Positions 1 to 7,643 are shown, numbered from the stretch's first letter. The stretch is DNA of 11,660 bases from Candidatus Thorarchaeota archaeon (GCA_016840965.1 JAEORI010000008.1:1-11660), one strand, 5' to 3'. Program-made: numbers and translations. The notes: a model not told the origin generated them from the letters alone.

Positions 1-20
1 CGTTCTACGTTTGACTCTTT

Positions 21-1658
21 CTATTCGTCATCGCCGAAGTCGCCAGCACCACCGGGACCGCCACCCATGTCTGGAGCGCCTTTAGAGCTGATGACATCAT
101 CGATTTTGAGAATCATCTGAGCTGCCTCTGCTGCTGACATAACAATCTGCCGATTGACGATAGCTGCTTCGACAACACGAGCTGCTTTCATATCACTTAC
201 TTTACCCTTTGCATAATCAATGCCATGAAGGATTTTGCCCTCTGTGTGTGCCTTTCTGAGGTTGACAATGATGTCAATGGGATCAAGCCCTGCATTCTCA
301 GCAAGAGTTTTGGGTAGTGACTCTATAGCATCAGCAAATGAATTCACTGCGTACTGTTCACGACCTTCAAGAGTTGATGCGTAGTCTCTCAGTTGCTTGG
401 AGATTTCTGATGCCAGTGCACCACCACCATATGTTATTTGGGGATGCATTACAACATCTCTCACAACGTAGAGTGCATCGTTCAGAGCCCGGTCGACCTC
501 ATCAACGATGTGGTCAGTGCCACCTCTAACGAGTAATGTAACAACACTTGACTTCGGTGTCCCCTCAATGAACAACATCTTGTCATCTCCGACATCCCTC
601 TGTTCAATGAGCTTTGCAGTTCCTAGGTCGGCTGCAGTCAGATTCTGGATTTTGGATATGATGGTTGCCCCAGTTGTTTCATGCACTCGCTCAACATCTG
701 ACTTCTTGATTCTCCTGATAGCCATGATGCCTTCCTTAGCGAGGTAGTGTTGAACAATATCATCAATTCCTTTCTGGGCAATTACAACATTAGCGCCTGC
801 TTCAACGATCTTCTCGACCATGCTTTTCAGCATACGTTCCTCTTCATCGAGGAAGCTCTGCATGGCAGATGGAGCGGTTATAGAAATCTTGGCATCGAAC
901 TCAGTTTTAGTTACTTCAAGAGCAGACTCGATTAGAGCAATCTTGGCTCCTTCGATTCTCTTTGGCATTCCCGCATGAACAATCTCTTTGTCAAGAACTA
1001 AACCCCTAACGAGCTCGGTCTGTTCGACTCTCATTCCATCTTGCTTTTGACGGGGAATGTTATCGATGTCTAATTCCTCACCTTCAGGAATGTCTTTGGC
1101 AATTGCTAGAACTGCATCCACCACAATCTTTGCCAAAGTGTCTTTATGGGTTGACACGAACTTGCTTGACATTGAAGTCTTTGCAACATCTGTGAGGATT
1201 TTTTTGTAATCGCTGGCTGCTGGGTCTACTGTTTCTGCGACTGCATCAATGACCTCCAATGCTTTCACAGTAGCTTTTCTGTATCCACTGATAATCGTGG
1301 TTGGATGTATCTTCTGATCAAGTAGAGTTTCAGCCTGCTTGAGCAGATCTCCAGTCAGAATTGCGGCTGTGGTTGTACCATCTCCGACTTCTGAATCCAC
1401 GGTCTTAGCGACCTCAATAACCATCTTTGCAGCAGGATGCGCAACATCCATCTCTTTCAAAATTGTTGCTCCATCATTGCTGACTGTTATATCGCCGAAA
1501 CCATCCACAAGCATCTTGTCCATTCCTTTTGGACCAAGAGCGGATTTCACTGCCTCGGCAATCACAATAGCGGCCATGATATTGTTTCTCTGAGCATCAC
1601 GACCACGCGTTCTCTCGGTGTCTTCTCTTAGAACAATCACCGGTACCTGTTGACTCAT
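21..1658 (-). CDS. ths: Thermosome subunit (group II chaperonin)
   Basis: This is an ATP-dependent cytosolic chaperonin subunit that assembles into a double-ring folding chamber with a built-in lid, related to eukaryotic CCT. From the ATG at 1658 it is 545 residues, the normal family length. Visible motifs are the nucleotide-binding [11 protein letters not shown] (42-52), NDGATIL (61-67), [10 protein letters not shown] (92-101), the probable hydrolytic Asp394 in ALNDA, GGGA (411-414), and [13 protein letters not shown] (515-527) ahead of a flexible Gly-rich acidic tail ending FGDDE. A TTG lies directly upstream in frame, but the ATG is preferred because a GGAGG site sits 9 bases before it. 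The gene is monocistronic, with about 120 bp separating it from the upstream DUF89 gene. One oddity is at 496-508, where the usual EPL-x-VK-x-QA stretch of the family reads [10 protein letters not shown], so this may be a diverged paralogue among several subunits. Family assignment is essentially certain; the alpha or beta type is not. Confidence 0.97.
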   Translation of the reverse strand: MSQQVPVIVLREDTERTRGRDAQRNNIMAAIVIAEAVKSALGPKGMDKMLVDGFGDITVSNDGATILKEMDVAHPAAKMVIEVAKTVDSEVGDGTTTAAILTGDLLKQAETLLDQKIHPTTIISGYRKATVKALEVIDAVAETVDPAASDYKKILTDVAKTSMSSKFVSTHKDTLAKIVVDAVLAIAKDIPEGEELDIDNIPRQKQDGMRVEQTELVRGLVLDKEIVHAGMPKRIEGAKIALIESALEVTKTEFDAKISITAPSAMQSFLDEEERMLKSMVEKIVEAGANVVIAQKGIDDIVQHYLAKEGIMAIRRIKKSDVERVHETTGATIISKIQNLTAADLGTAKLIEQRDVGDDKMLFIEGTPKSSVVTLLVRGGTDHIVDEVDRALNDALYVVRDVVMHPQITYGGGALASEISKQLRDYASTLEGREQYAVNSFADAIESLPKTLAENAGLDPIDIIVNLRKAHTEGKILHGIDYAKGKVSDMKAARVVEAAIVNRQIVMSAAEAAQMILKIDDVISSKGAPDMGGGPGGAGDFGDDE

Positions 1659-1667
1659 CAATTAGTT

Positions 1668-1672
1668 CCTCC
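1668..1672 (-). promoter_or_regulatory. Ribosome binding site of the thermosome gene
   Basis: GGAGG on the minus strand lies 9 bases before the ATG at 1658 and 6 bases before an in-frame TTG at 1661. The spacing and codon preference favour the ATG. Confidence 0.6.
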
Positions 1673-1759
1673 ATTCACCTGGTCTGAATAGCCAGTTGAC
1701 ATAATACTGACTGATTTCGACCAGTTCAAGAAAACTGTACATGCGCTTCGCGGAATTTT

Positions 1760-1770
1760 AAGTTTAAAAA
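1760..1770 (-). promoter_or_regulatory. Candidate box A promoter of the thermosome gene
   Basis: The minus strand reads TTTTTAAACTT just downstream of the DUF89 stop. It resembles an archaeal TATA element and would give a leader of roughly 80 bases. The same T-run could instead end the DUF89 transcript. A weaker alternative, AGTATTATG near 1698-1706, would give a much shorter leader. The call rests on base composition alone. Confidence 0.35.
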
Positions 1771-1778
1771 CGTTGCTT

Positions 1779-2696
1779 TCAGGCTGTTATTCTAGGTCGT
1801 CTAAGAACCACATTGTCGCCTCGCTTGGCTCCGATTGCTTGGGCGATGTGTGAACATTTTGCCTTAGTGATATAGTAGGTTTCCACACGAGTCTTCTGCT
1901 GAATTTCAGGTACGGTTTCAATGTTTGCTTGGCCTTTCGAGATGACAATATCACTCTCTGCCATGAGTTGAAGGAATTCTTTACTCACATATTTCAAGGG
2001 AACTCCATGTGCCCAAGCCCCACTATTCGCAATTGTGGAAAGTTGTTCTATCTCAGTGCCACGAACATCATCTTCTGTGGCATCGTTTATCATTGGTCGA
2101 CCCTTGACTACAAAGGTTGTTCTCCATCCGAGTACTTTCAAGAACCTGAGTAGAGGAATATCAAGAATGACCTCTCCTGCATTATCAGCAAGATAAAGCA
2201 GATTGCCTTTCCGAGTGCTGAGAGAACTCCATAGATGTTCGGAGTCATCAAGAGCAAACCCCTCCTCAATGATTGAGTCGAAGACTTCAATAAGTGCTCC
2301 AAGGTCGGGGTTGTGTTCAGCAGTATTGTAATCAATGACATTGCCTGCAATCGATGCTGCGAGACAAGCTCTCAACCTTTCGTACCCCTCAAGAACATCA
2401 GTCTTCTTCTCAATCAATGAGAGTGCATTTAGAGCAGACTCTTTACTGATTCTCTTTATCTCTAAATAGGGGTCCTCAACACTCCCTATTTCATAGAGCT
2501 CTTGATAGAGCTTTATTGATAATAGAATAGGCGTGAGACTATCTCTATAGCCCTCTGATAAACGCTTGAACGCCAATGAGAACAGCTTGTTCTGCTCATC
2601 CTCGTCTTCTGTTAGCAGTGGAATGAGTGTTTTTAGACTATTAGCAATACAAGCCGAACAATCCGGAATGAGCGGGACCTCGATATGGTCACTCAT
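1779..2696 (-). CDS. DUF89 / ARMT1-like metal-dependent phosphatase
   Basis: The protein has 305 residues and belongs to the DUF89 damage-control phosphatase family, whose members use a divalent metal to hydrolyse phosphate from damaged or unwanted phosphometabolites. The signature is DNAGEVILD (171-179), with Asp171, Asn172 and Asp179 as expected metal ligands. It is supported by VVKGRPMINDAT (196-207), with Lys198 and Asn204-Asp205, and by DIVISKGQAN (249-258). An N-terminal CxxC (Cys13, Cys16) and the GNVIDY motif (118-123) match the stand-alone archaeal subgroup, to which the structurally known AF1104 belongs. The ATG at 2696 overlaps the end of the acetyltransferase gene by 8 bases (shared ATGAGTGA), so translation is probably coupled. 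The natural substrate cannot be read from the sequence. The protein is soluble and cytosolic, with no signal peptide or membrane segment. Family confidence is high; function within the family is open. Confidence 0.9.
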   Translation of the reverse strand: MSDHIEVPLIPDCSACIANSLKTLIPLLTEDEDEQNKLFSLAFKRLSEGYRDSLTPILLSIKLYQELYEIGSVEDPYLEIKRISKESALNALSLIEKKTDVLEGYERLRACLAASIAGNVIDYNTAEHNPDLGALIEVFDSIIEEGFALDDSEHLWSSLSTRKGNLLYLADNAGEVILDIPLLRFLKVLGWRTTFVVKGRPMINDATEDDVRGTEIEQLSTIANSGAWAHGVPLKYVSKEFLQLMAESDIVISKGQANIETVPEIQQKTRVETYYITKAKCSHIAQAIGAKRGDNVVLRRPRITA

Positions 2697-3195
2697 CTAT
2701 GGTTCCTTCCTCTGTGATGCCTTCTCCCTTCTTTACCATTAGATAAGCATCTTCTCCATCCCGATAGTAGCCTCTCAACACTCGACGAACAGAATAGCCC
2801 AGTTTTTCATATACACCAATTGCACTCTCATTCGTCTTTCTCACTTCAAGGAAGAATTCACTAGCTCCGTATGATTCCATACCCTCCATTCCAGCTTTGA
2901 TGAGAGCTGATCCAATACCAAGATGCCTCAGAGTTTCGAGGACTGCAACGGAAACAATGTGCCCCTTCTTCACAGGCATCCGTCCAAATCCGGAGATACC
3001 TCTTTCAACTCTACACATGATATACCCAACAATCTTCCCTTCATATTCCGCGACTAGGAATGCCTTAGGTGCATGATAGTAGAGTCCCATGAAGAACTGA
3101 TCTGGATAGTTCTCTGGTAAACTCTTCTCGTTTATTGAAACTACCTGTTTGATATCATCTGGTTGAAATTGGCGCACGCTGAAGGGTTTATTCAT
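2689..3195 (-). CDS. rimI: Protein N-terminal acetyltransferase (RimI/Ard1/Naa10-like GNAT)
   Basis: The 168-residue GNAT enzyme is expected to transfer acetyl from acetyl-CoA to the alpha-amino group of nascent proteins. The acetyl-CoA pyrophosphate loop R-x-x-G-x-G is RHLGIG (90-95), following the beta4 strand KGHIVSVAV (77-85). It resembles the eukaryotic NatA catalytic subunit Naa10 more closely than bacterial RimI: it carries LPENY (26-30), GKIVGY (53-58), LEVRKTN (116-122) and YYRDGEDAYLM (143-153), all recognisable in Naa10. Archaeal Ard1 works without the Naa15 partner, and none is encoded here. The ATG at 3195 is the first good start, and the motif spacing fits. The gene is the first of a two-gene operon with the DUF89 gene, overlapping it by 8 bp. 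The acidic tail after residue 157 is lineage-specific. Confidence 0.93.
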   Translation of the reverse strand: MNKPFSVRQFQPDDIKQVVSINEKSLPENYPDQFFMGLYYHAPKAFLVAEYEGKIVGYIMCRVERGISGFGRMPVKKGHIVSVAVLETLRHLGIGSALIKAGMEGMESYGASEFFLEVRKTNESAIGVYEKLGYSVRRVLRGYYRDGEDAYLMVKKGEGITEEGTIDE

Positions 3196-3221
3196 GGTTG
3201 TGTAAGATGGATTTCATACTT

Positions 3222-3238
3222 CTTTTATCAATTATGCA
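3222..3238. promoter_or_regulatory. Shared AT-rich core of a divergent promoter
   Basis: The 100-bp gap between the acetyltransferase and Fap7-like starts has one AT-rich island. On the plus strand TTTTATCA (3223-3230) could be box A for the Fap7-like gene. On the minus strand GATAAAAG or TGCATAATTG over the same bases could serve the acetyltransferase with a very short leader. The position fits both genes, but no start site is known. Confidence 0.4.
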
Positions 3239-3295
3239 AACGGATTTCGTGTTGCTTTCTCAAAGCTTATCTTGGAGATGGTTCGAAACAGGCAC

Positions 3296-3865
3296 ATGTC
3301 CGTCATACTTGTAGGTGGTTCCCCCGGAACTGGTAAGACAAAAGTTGCCAAGATACTTGGTAGTAAGCTGTCTGTAGAAGTGATCTCACTCGGACAGCTT
3401 GCAGATGAATCTGGCTGCATCACAGCAGAAGACAAAGCTCGCAATACTGGAATTATCAATGAAGACTGTCTTGTTGATGCACTTTTCGAACTAACTGAGG
3501 ACAAGGGCAAGAGACTGATCATTGAGGGCCACTACATCGATCTTGTACCCAGCTCATCTGTTCAATGGGTATTCATACTCAGAACACATCCTGAGACACT
3601 CAAGATGCGATTGTCTGGACGCGCCTACTCGGATGACAAAATTACAGAGAATGTTGAAGCCGAAGTTATTGGAGTATGTCAATTAGACGCACTTGATGCA
3701 TTTGGTGAAGCAAAGGTGTTCGAGATTGACACCACTGAGTTAAGTGCACCACAGACTGTAGAAAGAATCAAAGCGTTGATGAAGAACGGATCTTCACCCA
3801 CTCGAATAGACTGGATGGTTGAGCTAGAAGAACAGGGACGACTTGACGAGTTCCTTGCAGATTAG
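3296..3865 (+). CDS. fap7: Fap7/AK6-like adenylate kinase-fold NTPase
   Basis: The 189-residue P-loop protein belongs to the Fap7/hCINAP (AK6) family, an atypical adenylate kinase/ATPase that assists late small-subunit ribosome maturation, in other species by binding ribosomal protein uS11. Walker A is GGSPGTGKT (7-15). EGHY (77-80) lines the nucleotide site, and the lid-like segment from RLSGRAY to KITENVEAE (105-123) is highly characteristic, as is IDW near the C terminus (171-173). I chose the ATG at 3296 because it puts Walker A about six residues from the N terminus, as in relatives. An in-frame ATG at 3278 and a TTG at 3272 would add 6 or 8 residues with no homology value. Its divergent neighbour is also a translation-associated gene. 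Its stop overlaps that of the convergent gene. Confidence 0.92.
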   Translation: MSVILVGGSPGTGKTKVAKILGSKLSVEVISLGQLADESGCITAEDKARNTGIINEDCLVDALFELTEDKGKRLIIEGHYIDLVPSSSVQWVFILRTHPETLKMRLSGRAYSDDKITENVEAEVIGVCQLDALDAFGEAKVFEIDTTELSAPQTVERIKALMKNGSSPTRIDWMVELEEQGRLDEFLAD

Positions 3866-4476
3866 GCTTCTTTCTCTCTTAGTGCTATTGCAAGCAGTGC
3901 AACGATTCCTGCAATAATCATTGATAGAGGAATAGGTGTTGCATAGATCAGTCCTTCCAAACTTGGATCAAATGTTACAGCGAATGTGATGAGAAAATAC
4001 ACTGTGCCTCCTGCCATCCCAAGCATTGCTGCTGGAATAAGAGACAGCCAGGTAGCTCTCGGGTTTGTGTGAGCAAAATAACTCAATGCGATCATGAATA
4101 TTCCTGCAATAACCGGGAACAAGTAGATAACTCCACCAGTACGAAGTAATGCCTCAATGAATGTGCCAAATCCAACTTCCGGAGGGACTCCAGGAAGGCG
4201 AACCATCACATCCAAAAAATTAGTCGAGATTGCTAAGATGCCTCCCGCAATCAACACAAATGCTGGCCATCGATAAGTAAGCATCCCCAACTGGCGTTTT
4301 CTCAATTGCTTCCTCAGTTCCAAGGCTTTCCTTTGACGCTCAGATTCCCTACTTACTTCAATCTCGCGCTCTTTTTTTGTTAGCCCATCATCAATGTGCT
4401 GTGAGTCAGCTTCATCATCTACTGCATCGATAAGATCTTCAGCCATATCTTCTGAATTCGAACTGTGTTCGTCCAT
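3862..4476 (-). CDS. Predicted four-helix membrane protein, unknown function
   Basis: I do not recognise the family. The 204-residue protein begins with an acidic stretch (1-30), then a highly charged, probably coiled-coil segment rich in Lys, Arg and Glu (33-62). Four hydrophobic segments follow at about 70-88, 113-134, 143-167 and 181-199, and it ends in the charged tail REKEA. The positive cluster KQLRKRQ before the first helix suggests that the long N-terminal region is cytoplasmic. With four helices, the C terminus would be cytoplasmic too. There is no signal peptide or enzymatic motif. The ATG at 4476 has GGAGA 4 bases upstream and a TATA-like element at the right distance, so the gene appears to have its own promoter, separate from the methyltransferase gene behind it. 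The stop (TAA, 3862-3864) overlaps the TAG of the convergent Fap7-like gene. Confidence 0.8.
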   Translation of the reverse strand: MDEHSSNSEDMAEDLIDAVDDEADSQHIDDGLTKKEREIEVSRESERQRKALELRKQLRKRQLGMLTYRWPAFVLIAGGILAISTNFLDVMVRLPGVPPEVGFGTFIEALLRTGGVIYLFPVIAGIFMIALSYFAHTNPRATWLSLIPAAMLGMAGGTVYFLITFAVTFDPSLEGLIYATPIPLSMIIAGIVALLAIALREKEA

Positions 4477-4480
4477 TCTA

Positions 4481-4485
4481 TCTCC
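4481..4485 (-). promoter_or_regulatory. Ribosome binding site of the four-helix protein gene
   Basis: GGAGA on the minus strand is 4 bases before the ATG at 4476 and supports that start. Confidence 0.5.
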
Positions 4486-4505
4486 TGATGCTTGCAGGTG
4501 TTTGT

Positions 4506-4513
4506 GTATTTAA
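4506..4513 (-). promoter_or_regulatory. Candidate box A promoter of the four-helix protein gene
   Basis: TTAAATAC on the minus strand, preceded by purine-containing GATGC, lies between the methyltransferase stop and this gene. Transcription starting about 25 bases downstream would leave a leader of roughly 10 bases that just includes the GGAGA site. Confidence 0.45.
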
Positions 4514-4534
4514 GCATCAGTATCTGCGAAGCTC

Positions 4535-6472
4535 TCATGAGGTGGGAAAACTGCAGAGCCGCTCCAATTCTTTCACAAAGGGATCCGCCAAGATTTCATC
4601 AGTCATCTTGGCAATGTCTGGTTCTTGAGCAGTCGCGTAAAGATCACTCAATCCTTTGTTCACCAATTTTTCGAGACTGTTGTCTCCAAAGTATAACGAA
4701 TAAACTAGCGCGTTTGCTAGTCTGTCGAGTATGGGTATGTGCTCGCTGTCAGAGGGCTCTTCCTGTTGTGAGTGAAGGTGACTTAAGGCATCGAAGAGAC
4801 CTCTATACACCTGAGACTGTTTTGGCAGTACAAGTGGTAGCTCTCCCATAATTCCGGTGTTTAAGCAGCATGTGAGTTGAGAGTAGTTTGTGAGATACCT
4901 AATGCATACCTGTTTTACAAGCTTCGAATTCAGAATCAATCCAAGAACGTGGAGATCAGCATTATTGTAAAGGGGCGTTATCTTTACAATACCCCCTCCA
5001 TGTATCATTCCTCGGGGTTTCAAGATGCAGCGTGGGTATCTGTAGTTTTTTGTGGCAACAAGAAACTCATTTTCAAATGAGGCCTTTAAAGCAGAATCTT
5101 GATGAAACCAGTCATCAGTATAGAAGACGTGTTGCGACCTCAGACCGTATCTCTGAACACTTCTCCCAGAAGAAATGTATGGAATCGAGAATTTGGATGT
5201 CTGCGTCTTCCTAACATGTCGCATTGGGATATCACGCCCCCTTCCTGCCACAAGAAGACCTTTCTGTCCTCTCTTGAGAATCTTTGTCAAGATATGATCG
5301 TAATAGATTGGAAAGACGCTGCTTTCTCGAAGCACACTTGAAGACAGGACATTTGACTGCTCATGACCTTGCCTTCTGGACTCTACTCTGATTGAGTGTT
5401 CGCCATCGATTTCTGTCCGTTCACAGAATAGACTAACCATCTCAAGCGTGACTCCATCGAACGGACTCCCTTCATCAACAACCTTCCAGAGCTTGGTATG
5501 ATTCAGAAGAAAGTATCTTGTCTTTGAAAATTGTTTCACTCTTAGGAAACTGTTTGGAACAAGAAAACCGAGTTGGGCACCCTCTTTCATCAAAGATGTT
5601 GCCCTGACAAGGAAATGCGCAGCACTATTCCATGTGCCAATTTTTCCTCCTCCAACATTGTGTGGATATAAATTGGTAATGAACGGTCTTTCAATTGGCC
5701 CAAGGATACTACCATAGGGTGGATTCCCCACCACGATATCGAATCCAGGATTTTCGCTAAGAAAAACATTTGGAAATTCCAATCCCCAATGAAATGGTTT
5801 CACAATATCGAGATGGTTCCTCGTCTTTCCAGAATTCCGAGGACGAAACCTCTGACGAAGAACATTGTCCAATTCGATAACTGTAATGGTTTCTATATCT
5901 GGCGGTATTTTGACAAATCCCACGAGGCTGTTTCCATAGCGAACGTTAAGTTTGGTATCCGATTTTTTATCCCTACTAACCCAGTCACTAATCTTATTCT
6001 TGCAAGAAATAATCGCGTGTTGAGCATAATCCACACCGAATAAACAATCTGCTGCAATTGATTGTCTCTGTTTCTTTTCTGTGTCCTTGTCACCAAGACT
6101 GATTCGAATTTTTTTGAGCCAATTTGCAGCAGCTAGAAGAAATACTCCCTCTCCAACTGCTGGATCAAGAATAGTTACGCACTTGACACCTTTGAGAAGT
6201 TCCTTTCTTGTTGTAGTGCTCAACTCAACTAAATCTTCAACATTTCTTATTGGAGCATCAACTCGTTCGGACAGCCACTTGAAAATAGTGTCTTTTGTAA
6301 TCAAGCTGGCAAGGTGTTCAGGAGTGTAATATGACCCTGTTCTCTTCTTGATTGACTTAGCTGACATCACGGTTTCTTCATTCAACGCTTGGCAGCTACA
6401 GTCCTGAGGCATATTTTTGCTATCCTCTATCTCATTTTTTCCAAGTATATAATCTATCAACTGTAGCTCCAT
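4535..6472 (-). CDS. N6-adenine DNA methyltransferase, Eco57I/TaqI-like
   Basis: The 645-residue S-adenosylmethionine-dependent DNA methyltransferase is expected to methylate adenine N6 in a specific site. N-terminal half: motif X RTGSYYTPEHLA (44-55), AdoMet-binding motif I LDPAVGEGVF (102-111), an acidic motif near GVDYAQHAI (146-154), catalytic motif IV VVGNPPYG (247-254) and LGFLVPNSFLR (301-311). The C-terminal half resembles the TaqI-type specificity domain, including the LGLILNSKL strand-turn (510-518). I see no nuclease motif at either end and no restriction gene beside it, so it is a solitary enzyme here: either host regulation, or defence whose partner lies elsewhere. The N terminus is uncertain. 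ATGs at 6412 and 6367 are in frame, and a TATA-like element at 6443-6452 lies inside the longer version. All conserved motifs lie downstream of 6367. Function is confident; target site is unknown. Confidence 0.9.
   Translation of the reverse strand: MELQLIDYILGKNEIEDSKNMPQDCSCQALNEETVMSAKSIKKRTGSYYTPEHLASLITKDTIFKWLSERVDAPIRNVEDLVELSTTTRKELLKGVKCVTILDPAVGEGVFLLAAANWLKKIRISLGDKDTEKKQRQSIAADCLFGVDYAQHAIISCKNKISDWVSRDKKSDTKLNVRYGNSLVGFVKIPPDIETITVIELDNVLRQRFRPRNSGKTRNHLDIVKPFHWGLEFPNVFLSENPGFDIVVGNPPYGSILGPIERPFITNLYPHNVGGGKIGTWNSAAHFLVRATSLMKEGAQLGFLVPNSFLRVKQFSKTRYFLLNHTKLWKVVDEGSPFDGVTLEMVSLFCERTEIDGEHSIRVESRRQGHEQSNVLSSSVLRESSVFPIYYDHILTKILKRGQKGLLVAGRGRDIPMRHVRKTQTSKFSIPYISSGRSVQRYGLRSQHVFYTDDWFHQDSALKASFENEFLVATKNYRYPRCILKPRGMIHGGGIVKITPLYNNADLHVLGLILNSKLVKQVCIRYLTNYSQLTCCLNTGIMGELPLVLPKQSQVYRGLFDALSHLHSQQEEPSDSEHIPILDRLANALVYSLYFGDNSLEKLVNKGLSDLYATAQEPDIAKMTDEILADPFVKELERLCSFPTS
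6443..6452 (-). promoter_or_regulatory. Candidate internal box A of the methyltransferase gene
   Basis: TTATATACTT on the minus strand is the best TATA match near this gene. Initiation about 25 bases on would precede the ATG at 6412 by around 10-15 bases. A competing element, AAATATTATG at about 6488-6497, would instead put the start close to the ATG at 6472. Confidence 0.4.
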
Positions 6473-6551
6473 ATAATAAGAACGGCCATAATATTTGGCG
6501 TTGCAGTCATTATGGGTCGAAAATATTCTCGTCTAATGTGAGATATAGCTA

Positions 6552-6588
6552 ATAAAAAACGAAAAACGGTTGGGCATAAAGCCCAACC
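6552..6588 (-). terminator. Hairpin plus T-tract terminator after the SPFH gene
   Basis: Read on the minus strand just past the SPFH stop, an 8-bp perfect stem, GGTTGGGC paired with GCCCAACC around the loop TTTAT (6568-6588), is followed by the runs TTTTT and TTTTTT. It is well placed to end the SPFH transcript before the methyltransferase gene. Archaea mainly need only the T-tract; the stem is a strong addition. Confidence 0.75.
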
Positions 6589-6596
6589 ATCTATTA

Positions 6597-7481
6597 TTAT
6601 CCTACTTTTGAGCCACAGTTCGGACAGAACTTGGCACCTTCGATAGCTGTGCCACAATTGGAACAGAACTTGGCGCCTGCTGGAGTACCAGACGGTCCTC
6701 CTTGCCCCTGTCCACCTTGCATCATGCCTGCAGCAGCACCCATAAAGCCCATTCCAGCACCAAAGCCAGCACCTGGACTTTTACCTAGGGATTCTGCAGA
6801 ATCCTTGACTGTTTCAGCACCCATGACTTGTTGTCCGCTGACACCACCAGTCTTTAACCAGAAGAGTCGTTCTCTATACTTCTCAGTTGTATCGATTCCC
6901 TCGAACTTCAAATCAACAAGCTCGAGACCTATTCTCTCGAAGTTCATTCGAACCTTGGTCTTGACCTTGAGAGAGGTCTCATCTAGTTGTGTGAAGACCG
7001 CTTGAAGATCATAATGGGCAAACTCGTCAATAATTTGCTCGTTCATGAATGAACGCAGGAAATCATTAACTTTGTTTGTTGAGAAAGCATTTTGATTACT
7101 GACTACCTCGTTCGTGAAGATCTTCGGTTCCTTGACTCTAAACCAGAAATTGCCATGGAACATTAAGGGTGCTAAGTCACTGGTCTGACCTCTTCCTCCA
7201 AACTTGCCTTGAAACTGGGAGCGGGAGATGAAGATACAAGTGGCTTCAAAGACATCGCCCTTAACCTTCTTCTGCAACCAACCCACAAGACCAGGCATGC
7301 TACTCGTGGTCAACTTGTGACGACCTGCTAGGAAAGTATCCAGAGCCTTGCCATCCCTATAGAAAATGGCGGCTTGGTTTTCCATTACAATAAGCTGAGA
7401 TCCCCAACTAATTCTATTATCGGGATAACGCCAAACAATGTGATCCGGACTGGCGTTAGTCCACTCTATCGCATCGGCCAT
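6597..7481 (-). CDS. SPFH-domain protein with C-terminal zinc ribbon (YdjI / virion-core-like)
   Basis: The 294-residue soluble protein belongs to the SPFH (band 7) type sometimes labelled virion core protein or YdjI-like. Residues 14-50 (DHIVWRYPDN, then WGSQLIVMENQAAIFYRDGK) and the following beta-rich region to about 195 form the SPFH domain. KYRERLFWL follows at 201-209, and residues 237-270 are a Gly/Met-rich flexible linker. The C terminus repeats GAKFC-x-NCG twice (269-277 and 282-290), giving a four-cysteine zinc ribbon with Cys273, 276, 286 and 289. No membrane segment is visible. In Bacillus, YdjI recruits a PspA/ESCRT-III-like protein to the membrane; a scaffold role here is inference. 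The ATG at 7481 starts it. A terminator follows it, and the gene upstream is divergent and encodes a membrane protein, so it is probably a single-gene transcript. Confidence 0.88.
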   Translation of the reverse strand: MADAIEWTNASPDHIVWRYPDNRISWGSQLIVMENQAAIFYRDGKALDTFLAGRHKLTTSSMPGLVGWLQKKVKGDVFEATCIFISRSQFQGKFGGRGQTSDLAPLMFHGNFWFRVKEPKIFTNEVVSNQNAFSTNKVNDFLRSFMNEQIIDEFAHYDLQAVFTQLDETSLKVKTKVRMNFERIGLELVDLKFEGIDTTEKYRERLFWLKTGGVSGQQVMGAETVKDSAESLGKSPGAGFGAGMGFMGAAAGMMQGGQGQGGPSGTPAGAKFCSNCGTAIEGAKFCPNCGSKVG

Positions 7482-7535
7482 GATTCATCTACTCGGTTAT
7501 GTTTTATCGAGTTCTAGGTTGGATAGAGTTCTCAT

Positions 7536-7548
7536 ATGTTTTAAACAT
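7536..7548 (-). promoter_or_regulatory. Candidate box A of the SPFH gene within a palindrome
   Basis: GTTTAAAACAT on the minus strand resembles box A and would give a leader of about 35 bases. The same bases form a perfect 6-1-6 palindrome, ATGTTT-T-AAACAT. A second candidate, GATAAAAC near 7500-7507, would give a leaderless message. Confidence 0.4.
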
Positions 7549-7605
7549 TGACATGGCAAAGTCAGACCCCTGAAAATTGGGTATCTTTTGCTCCTAAGCT
7601 CCCAG

Positions 7606-7613
7606 TTATATGA
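7606..7613 (+). promoter_or_regulatory. Candidate box A of the 148-residue membrane protein gene
   Basis: TTATATGA lies about 35 bases before the ATG at 7644, so initiation would leave a leader of roughly 10 bases. This is typical spacing for short-leader archaeal messages. Confidence 0.5.
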
Positions 7614-7643
7614 TATTACATGAATATTAGTCTCTGAGATGCA

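Noticed and set aside
1659..1778. Possible tRNA or small RNA gene in the thermosome upstream region
   Set aside because: No cloverleaf or stable paired structure was found; only promoter-like elements and a partial CCAGTT repeat are present.
3209..3248. GGATTTC repeated 33 bp apart in the divergent promoter
   Set aside because: The spacing suits about three helical turns, but two copies of a 7-mer are weak evidence on their own.
4492..4851. 119-codon plus-strand frame
   Set aside because: It is antisense to the C-terminal end of the methyltransferase gene, with no ribosome binding site or recognisable motif.
6485..6499. GCCA-N7-TGGC around a TATA-like element before the methyltransferase gene
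   Set aside because: Four-base arms are too short to separate from chance.
6631..7005. 124-codon plus-strand frame rich in Pro and Ala
   Set aside because: It is the antisense shadow of the Gly-rich linker and zinc ribbon of the SPFH gene, whose motifs are unmistakable.
7551..7561. ACATGGCAAAG also found at 9313-9323 in another divergent region
   Set aside because: It contains one arm of the inverted repeat but no second arm here. Several shared 11-mers are expected by chance in a window this size.
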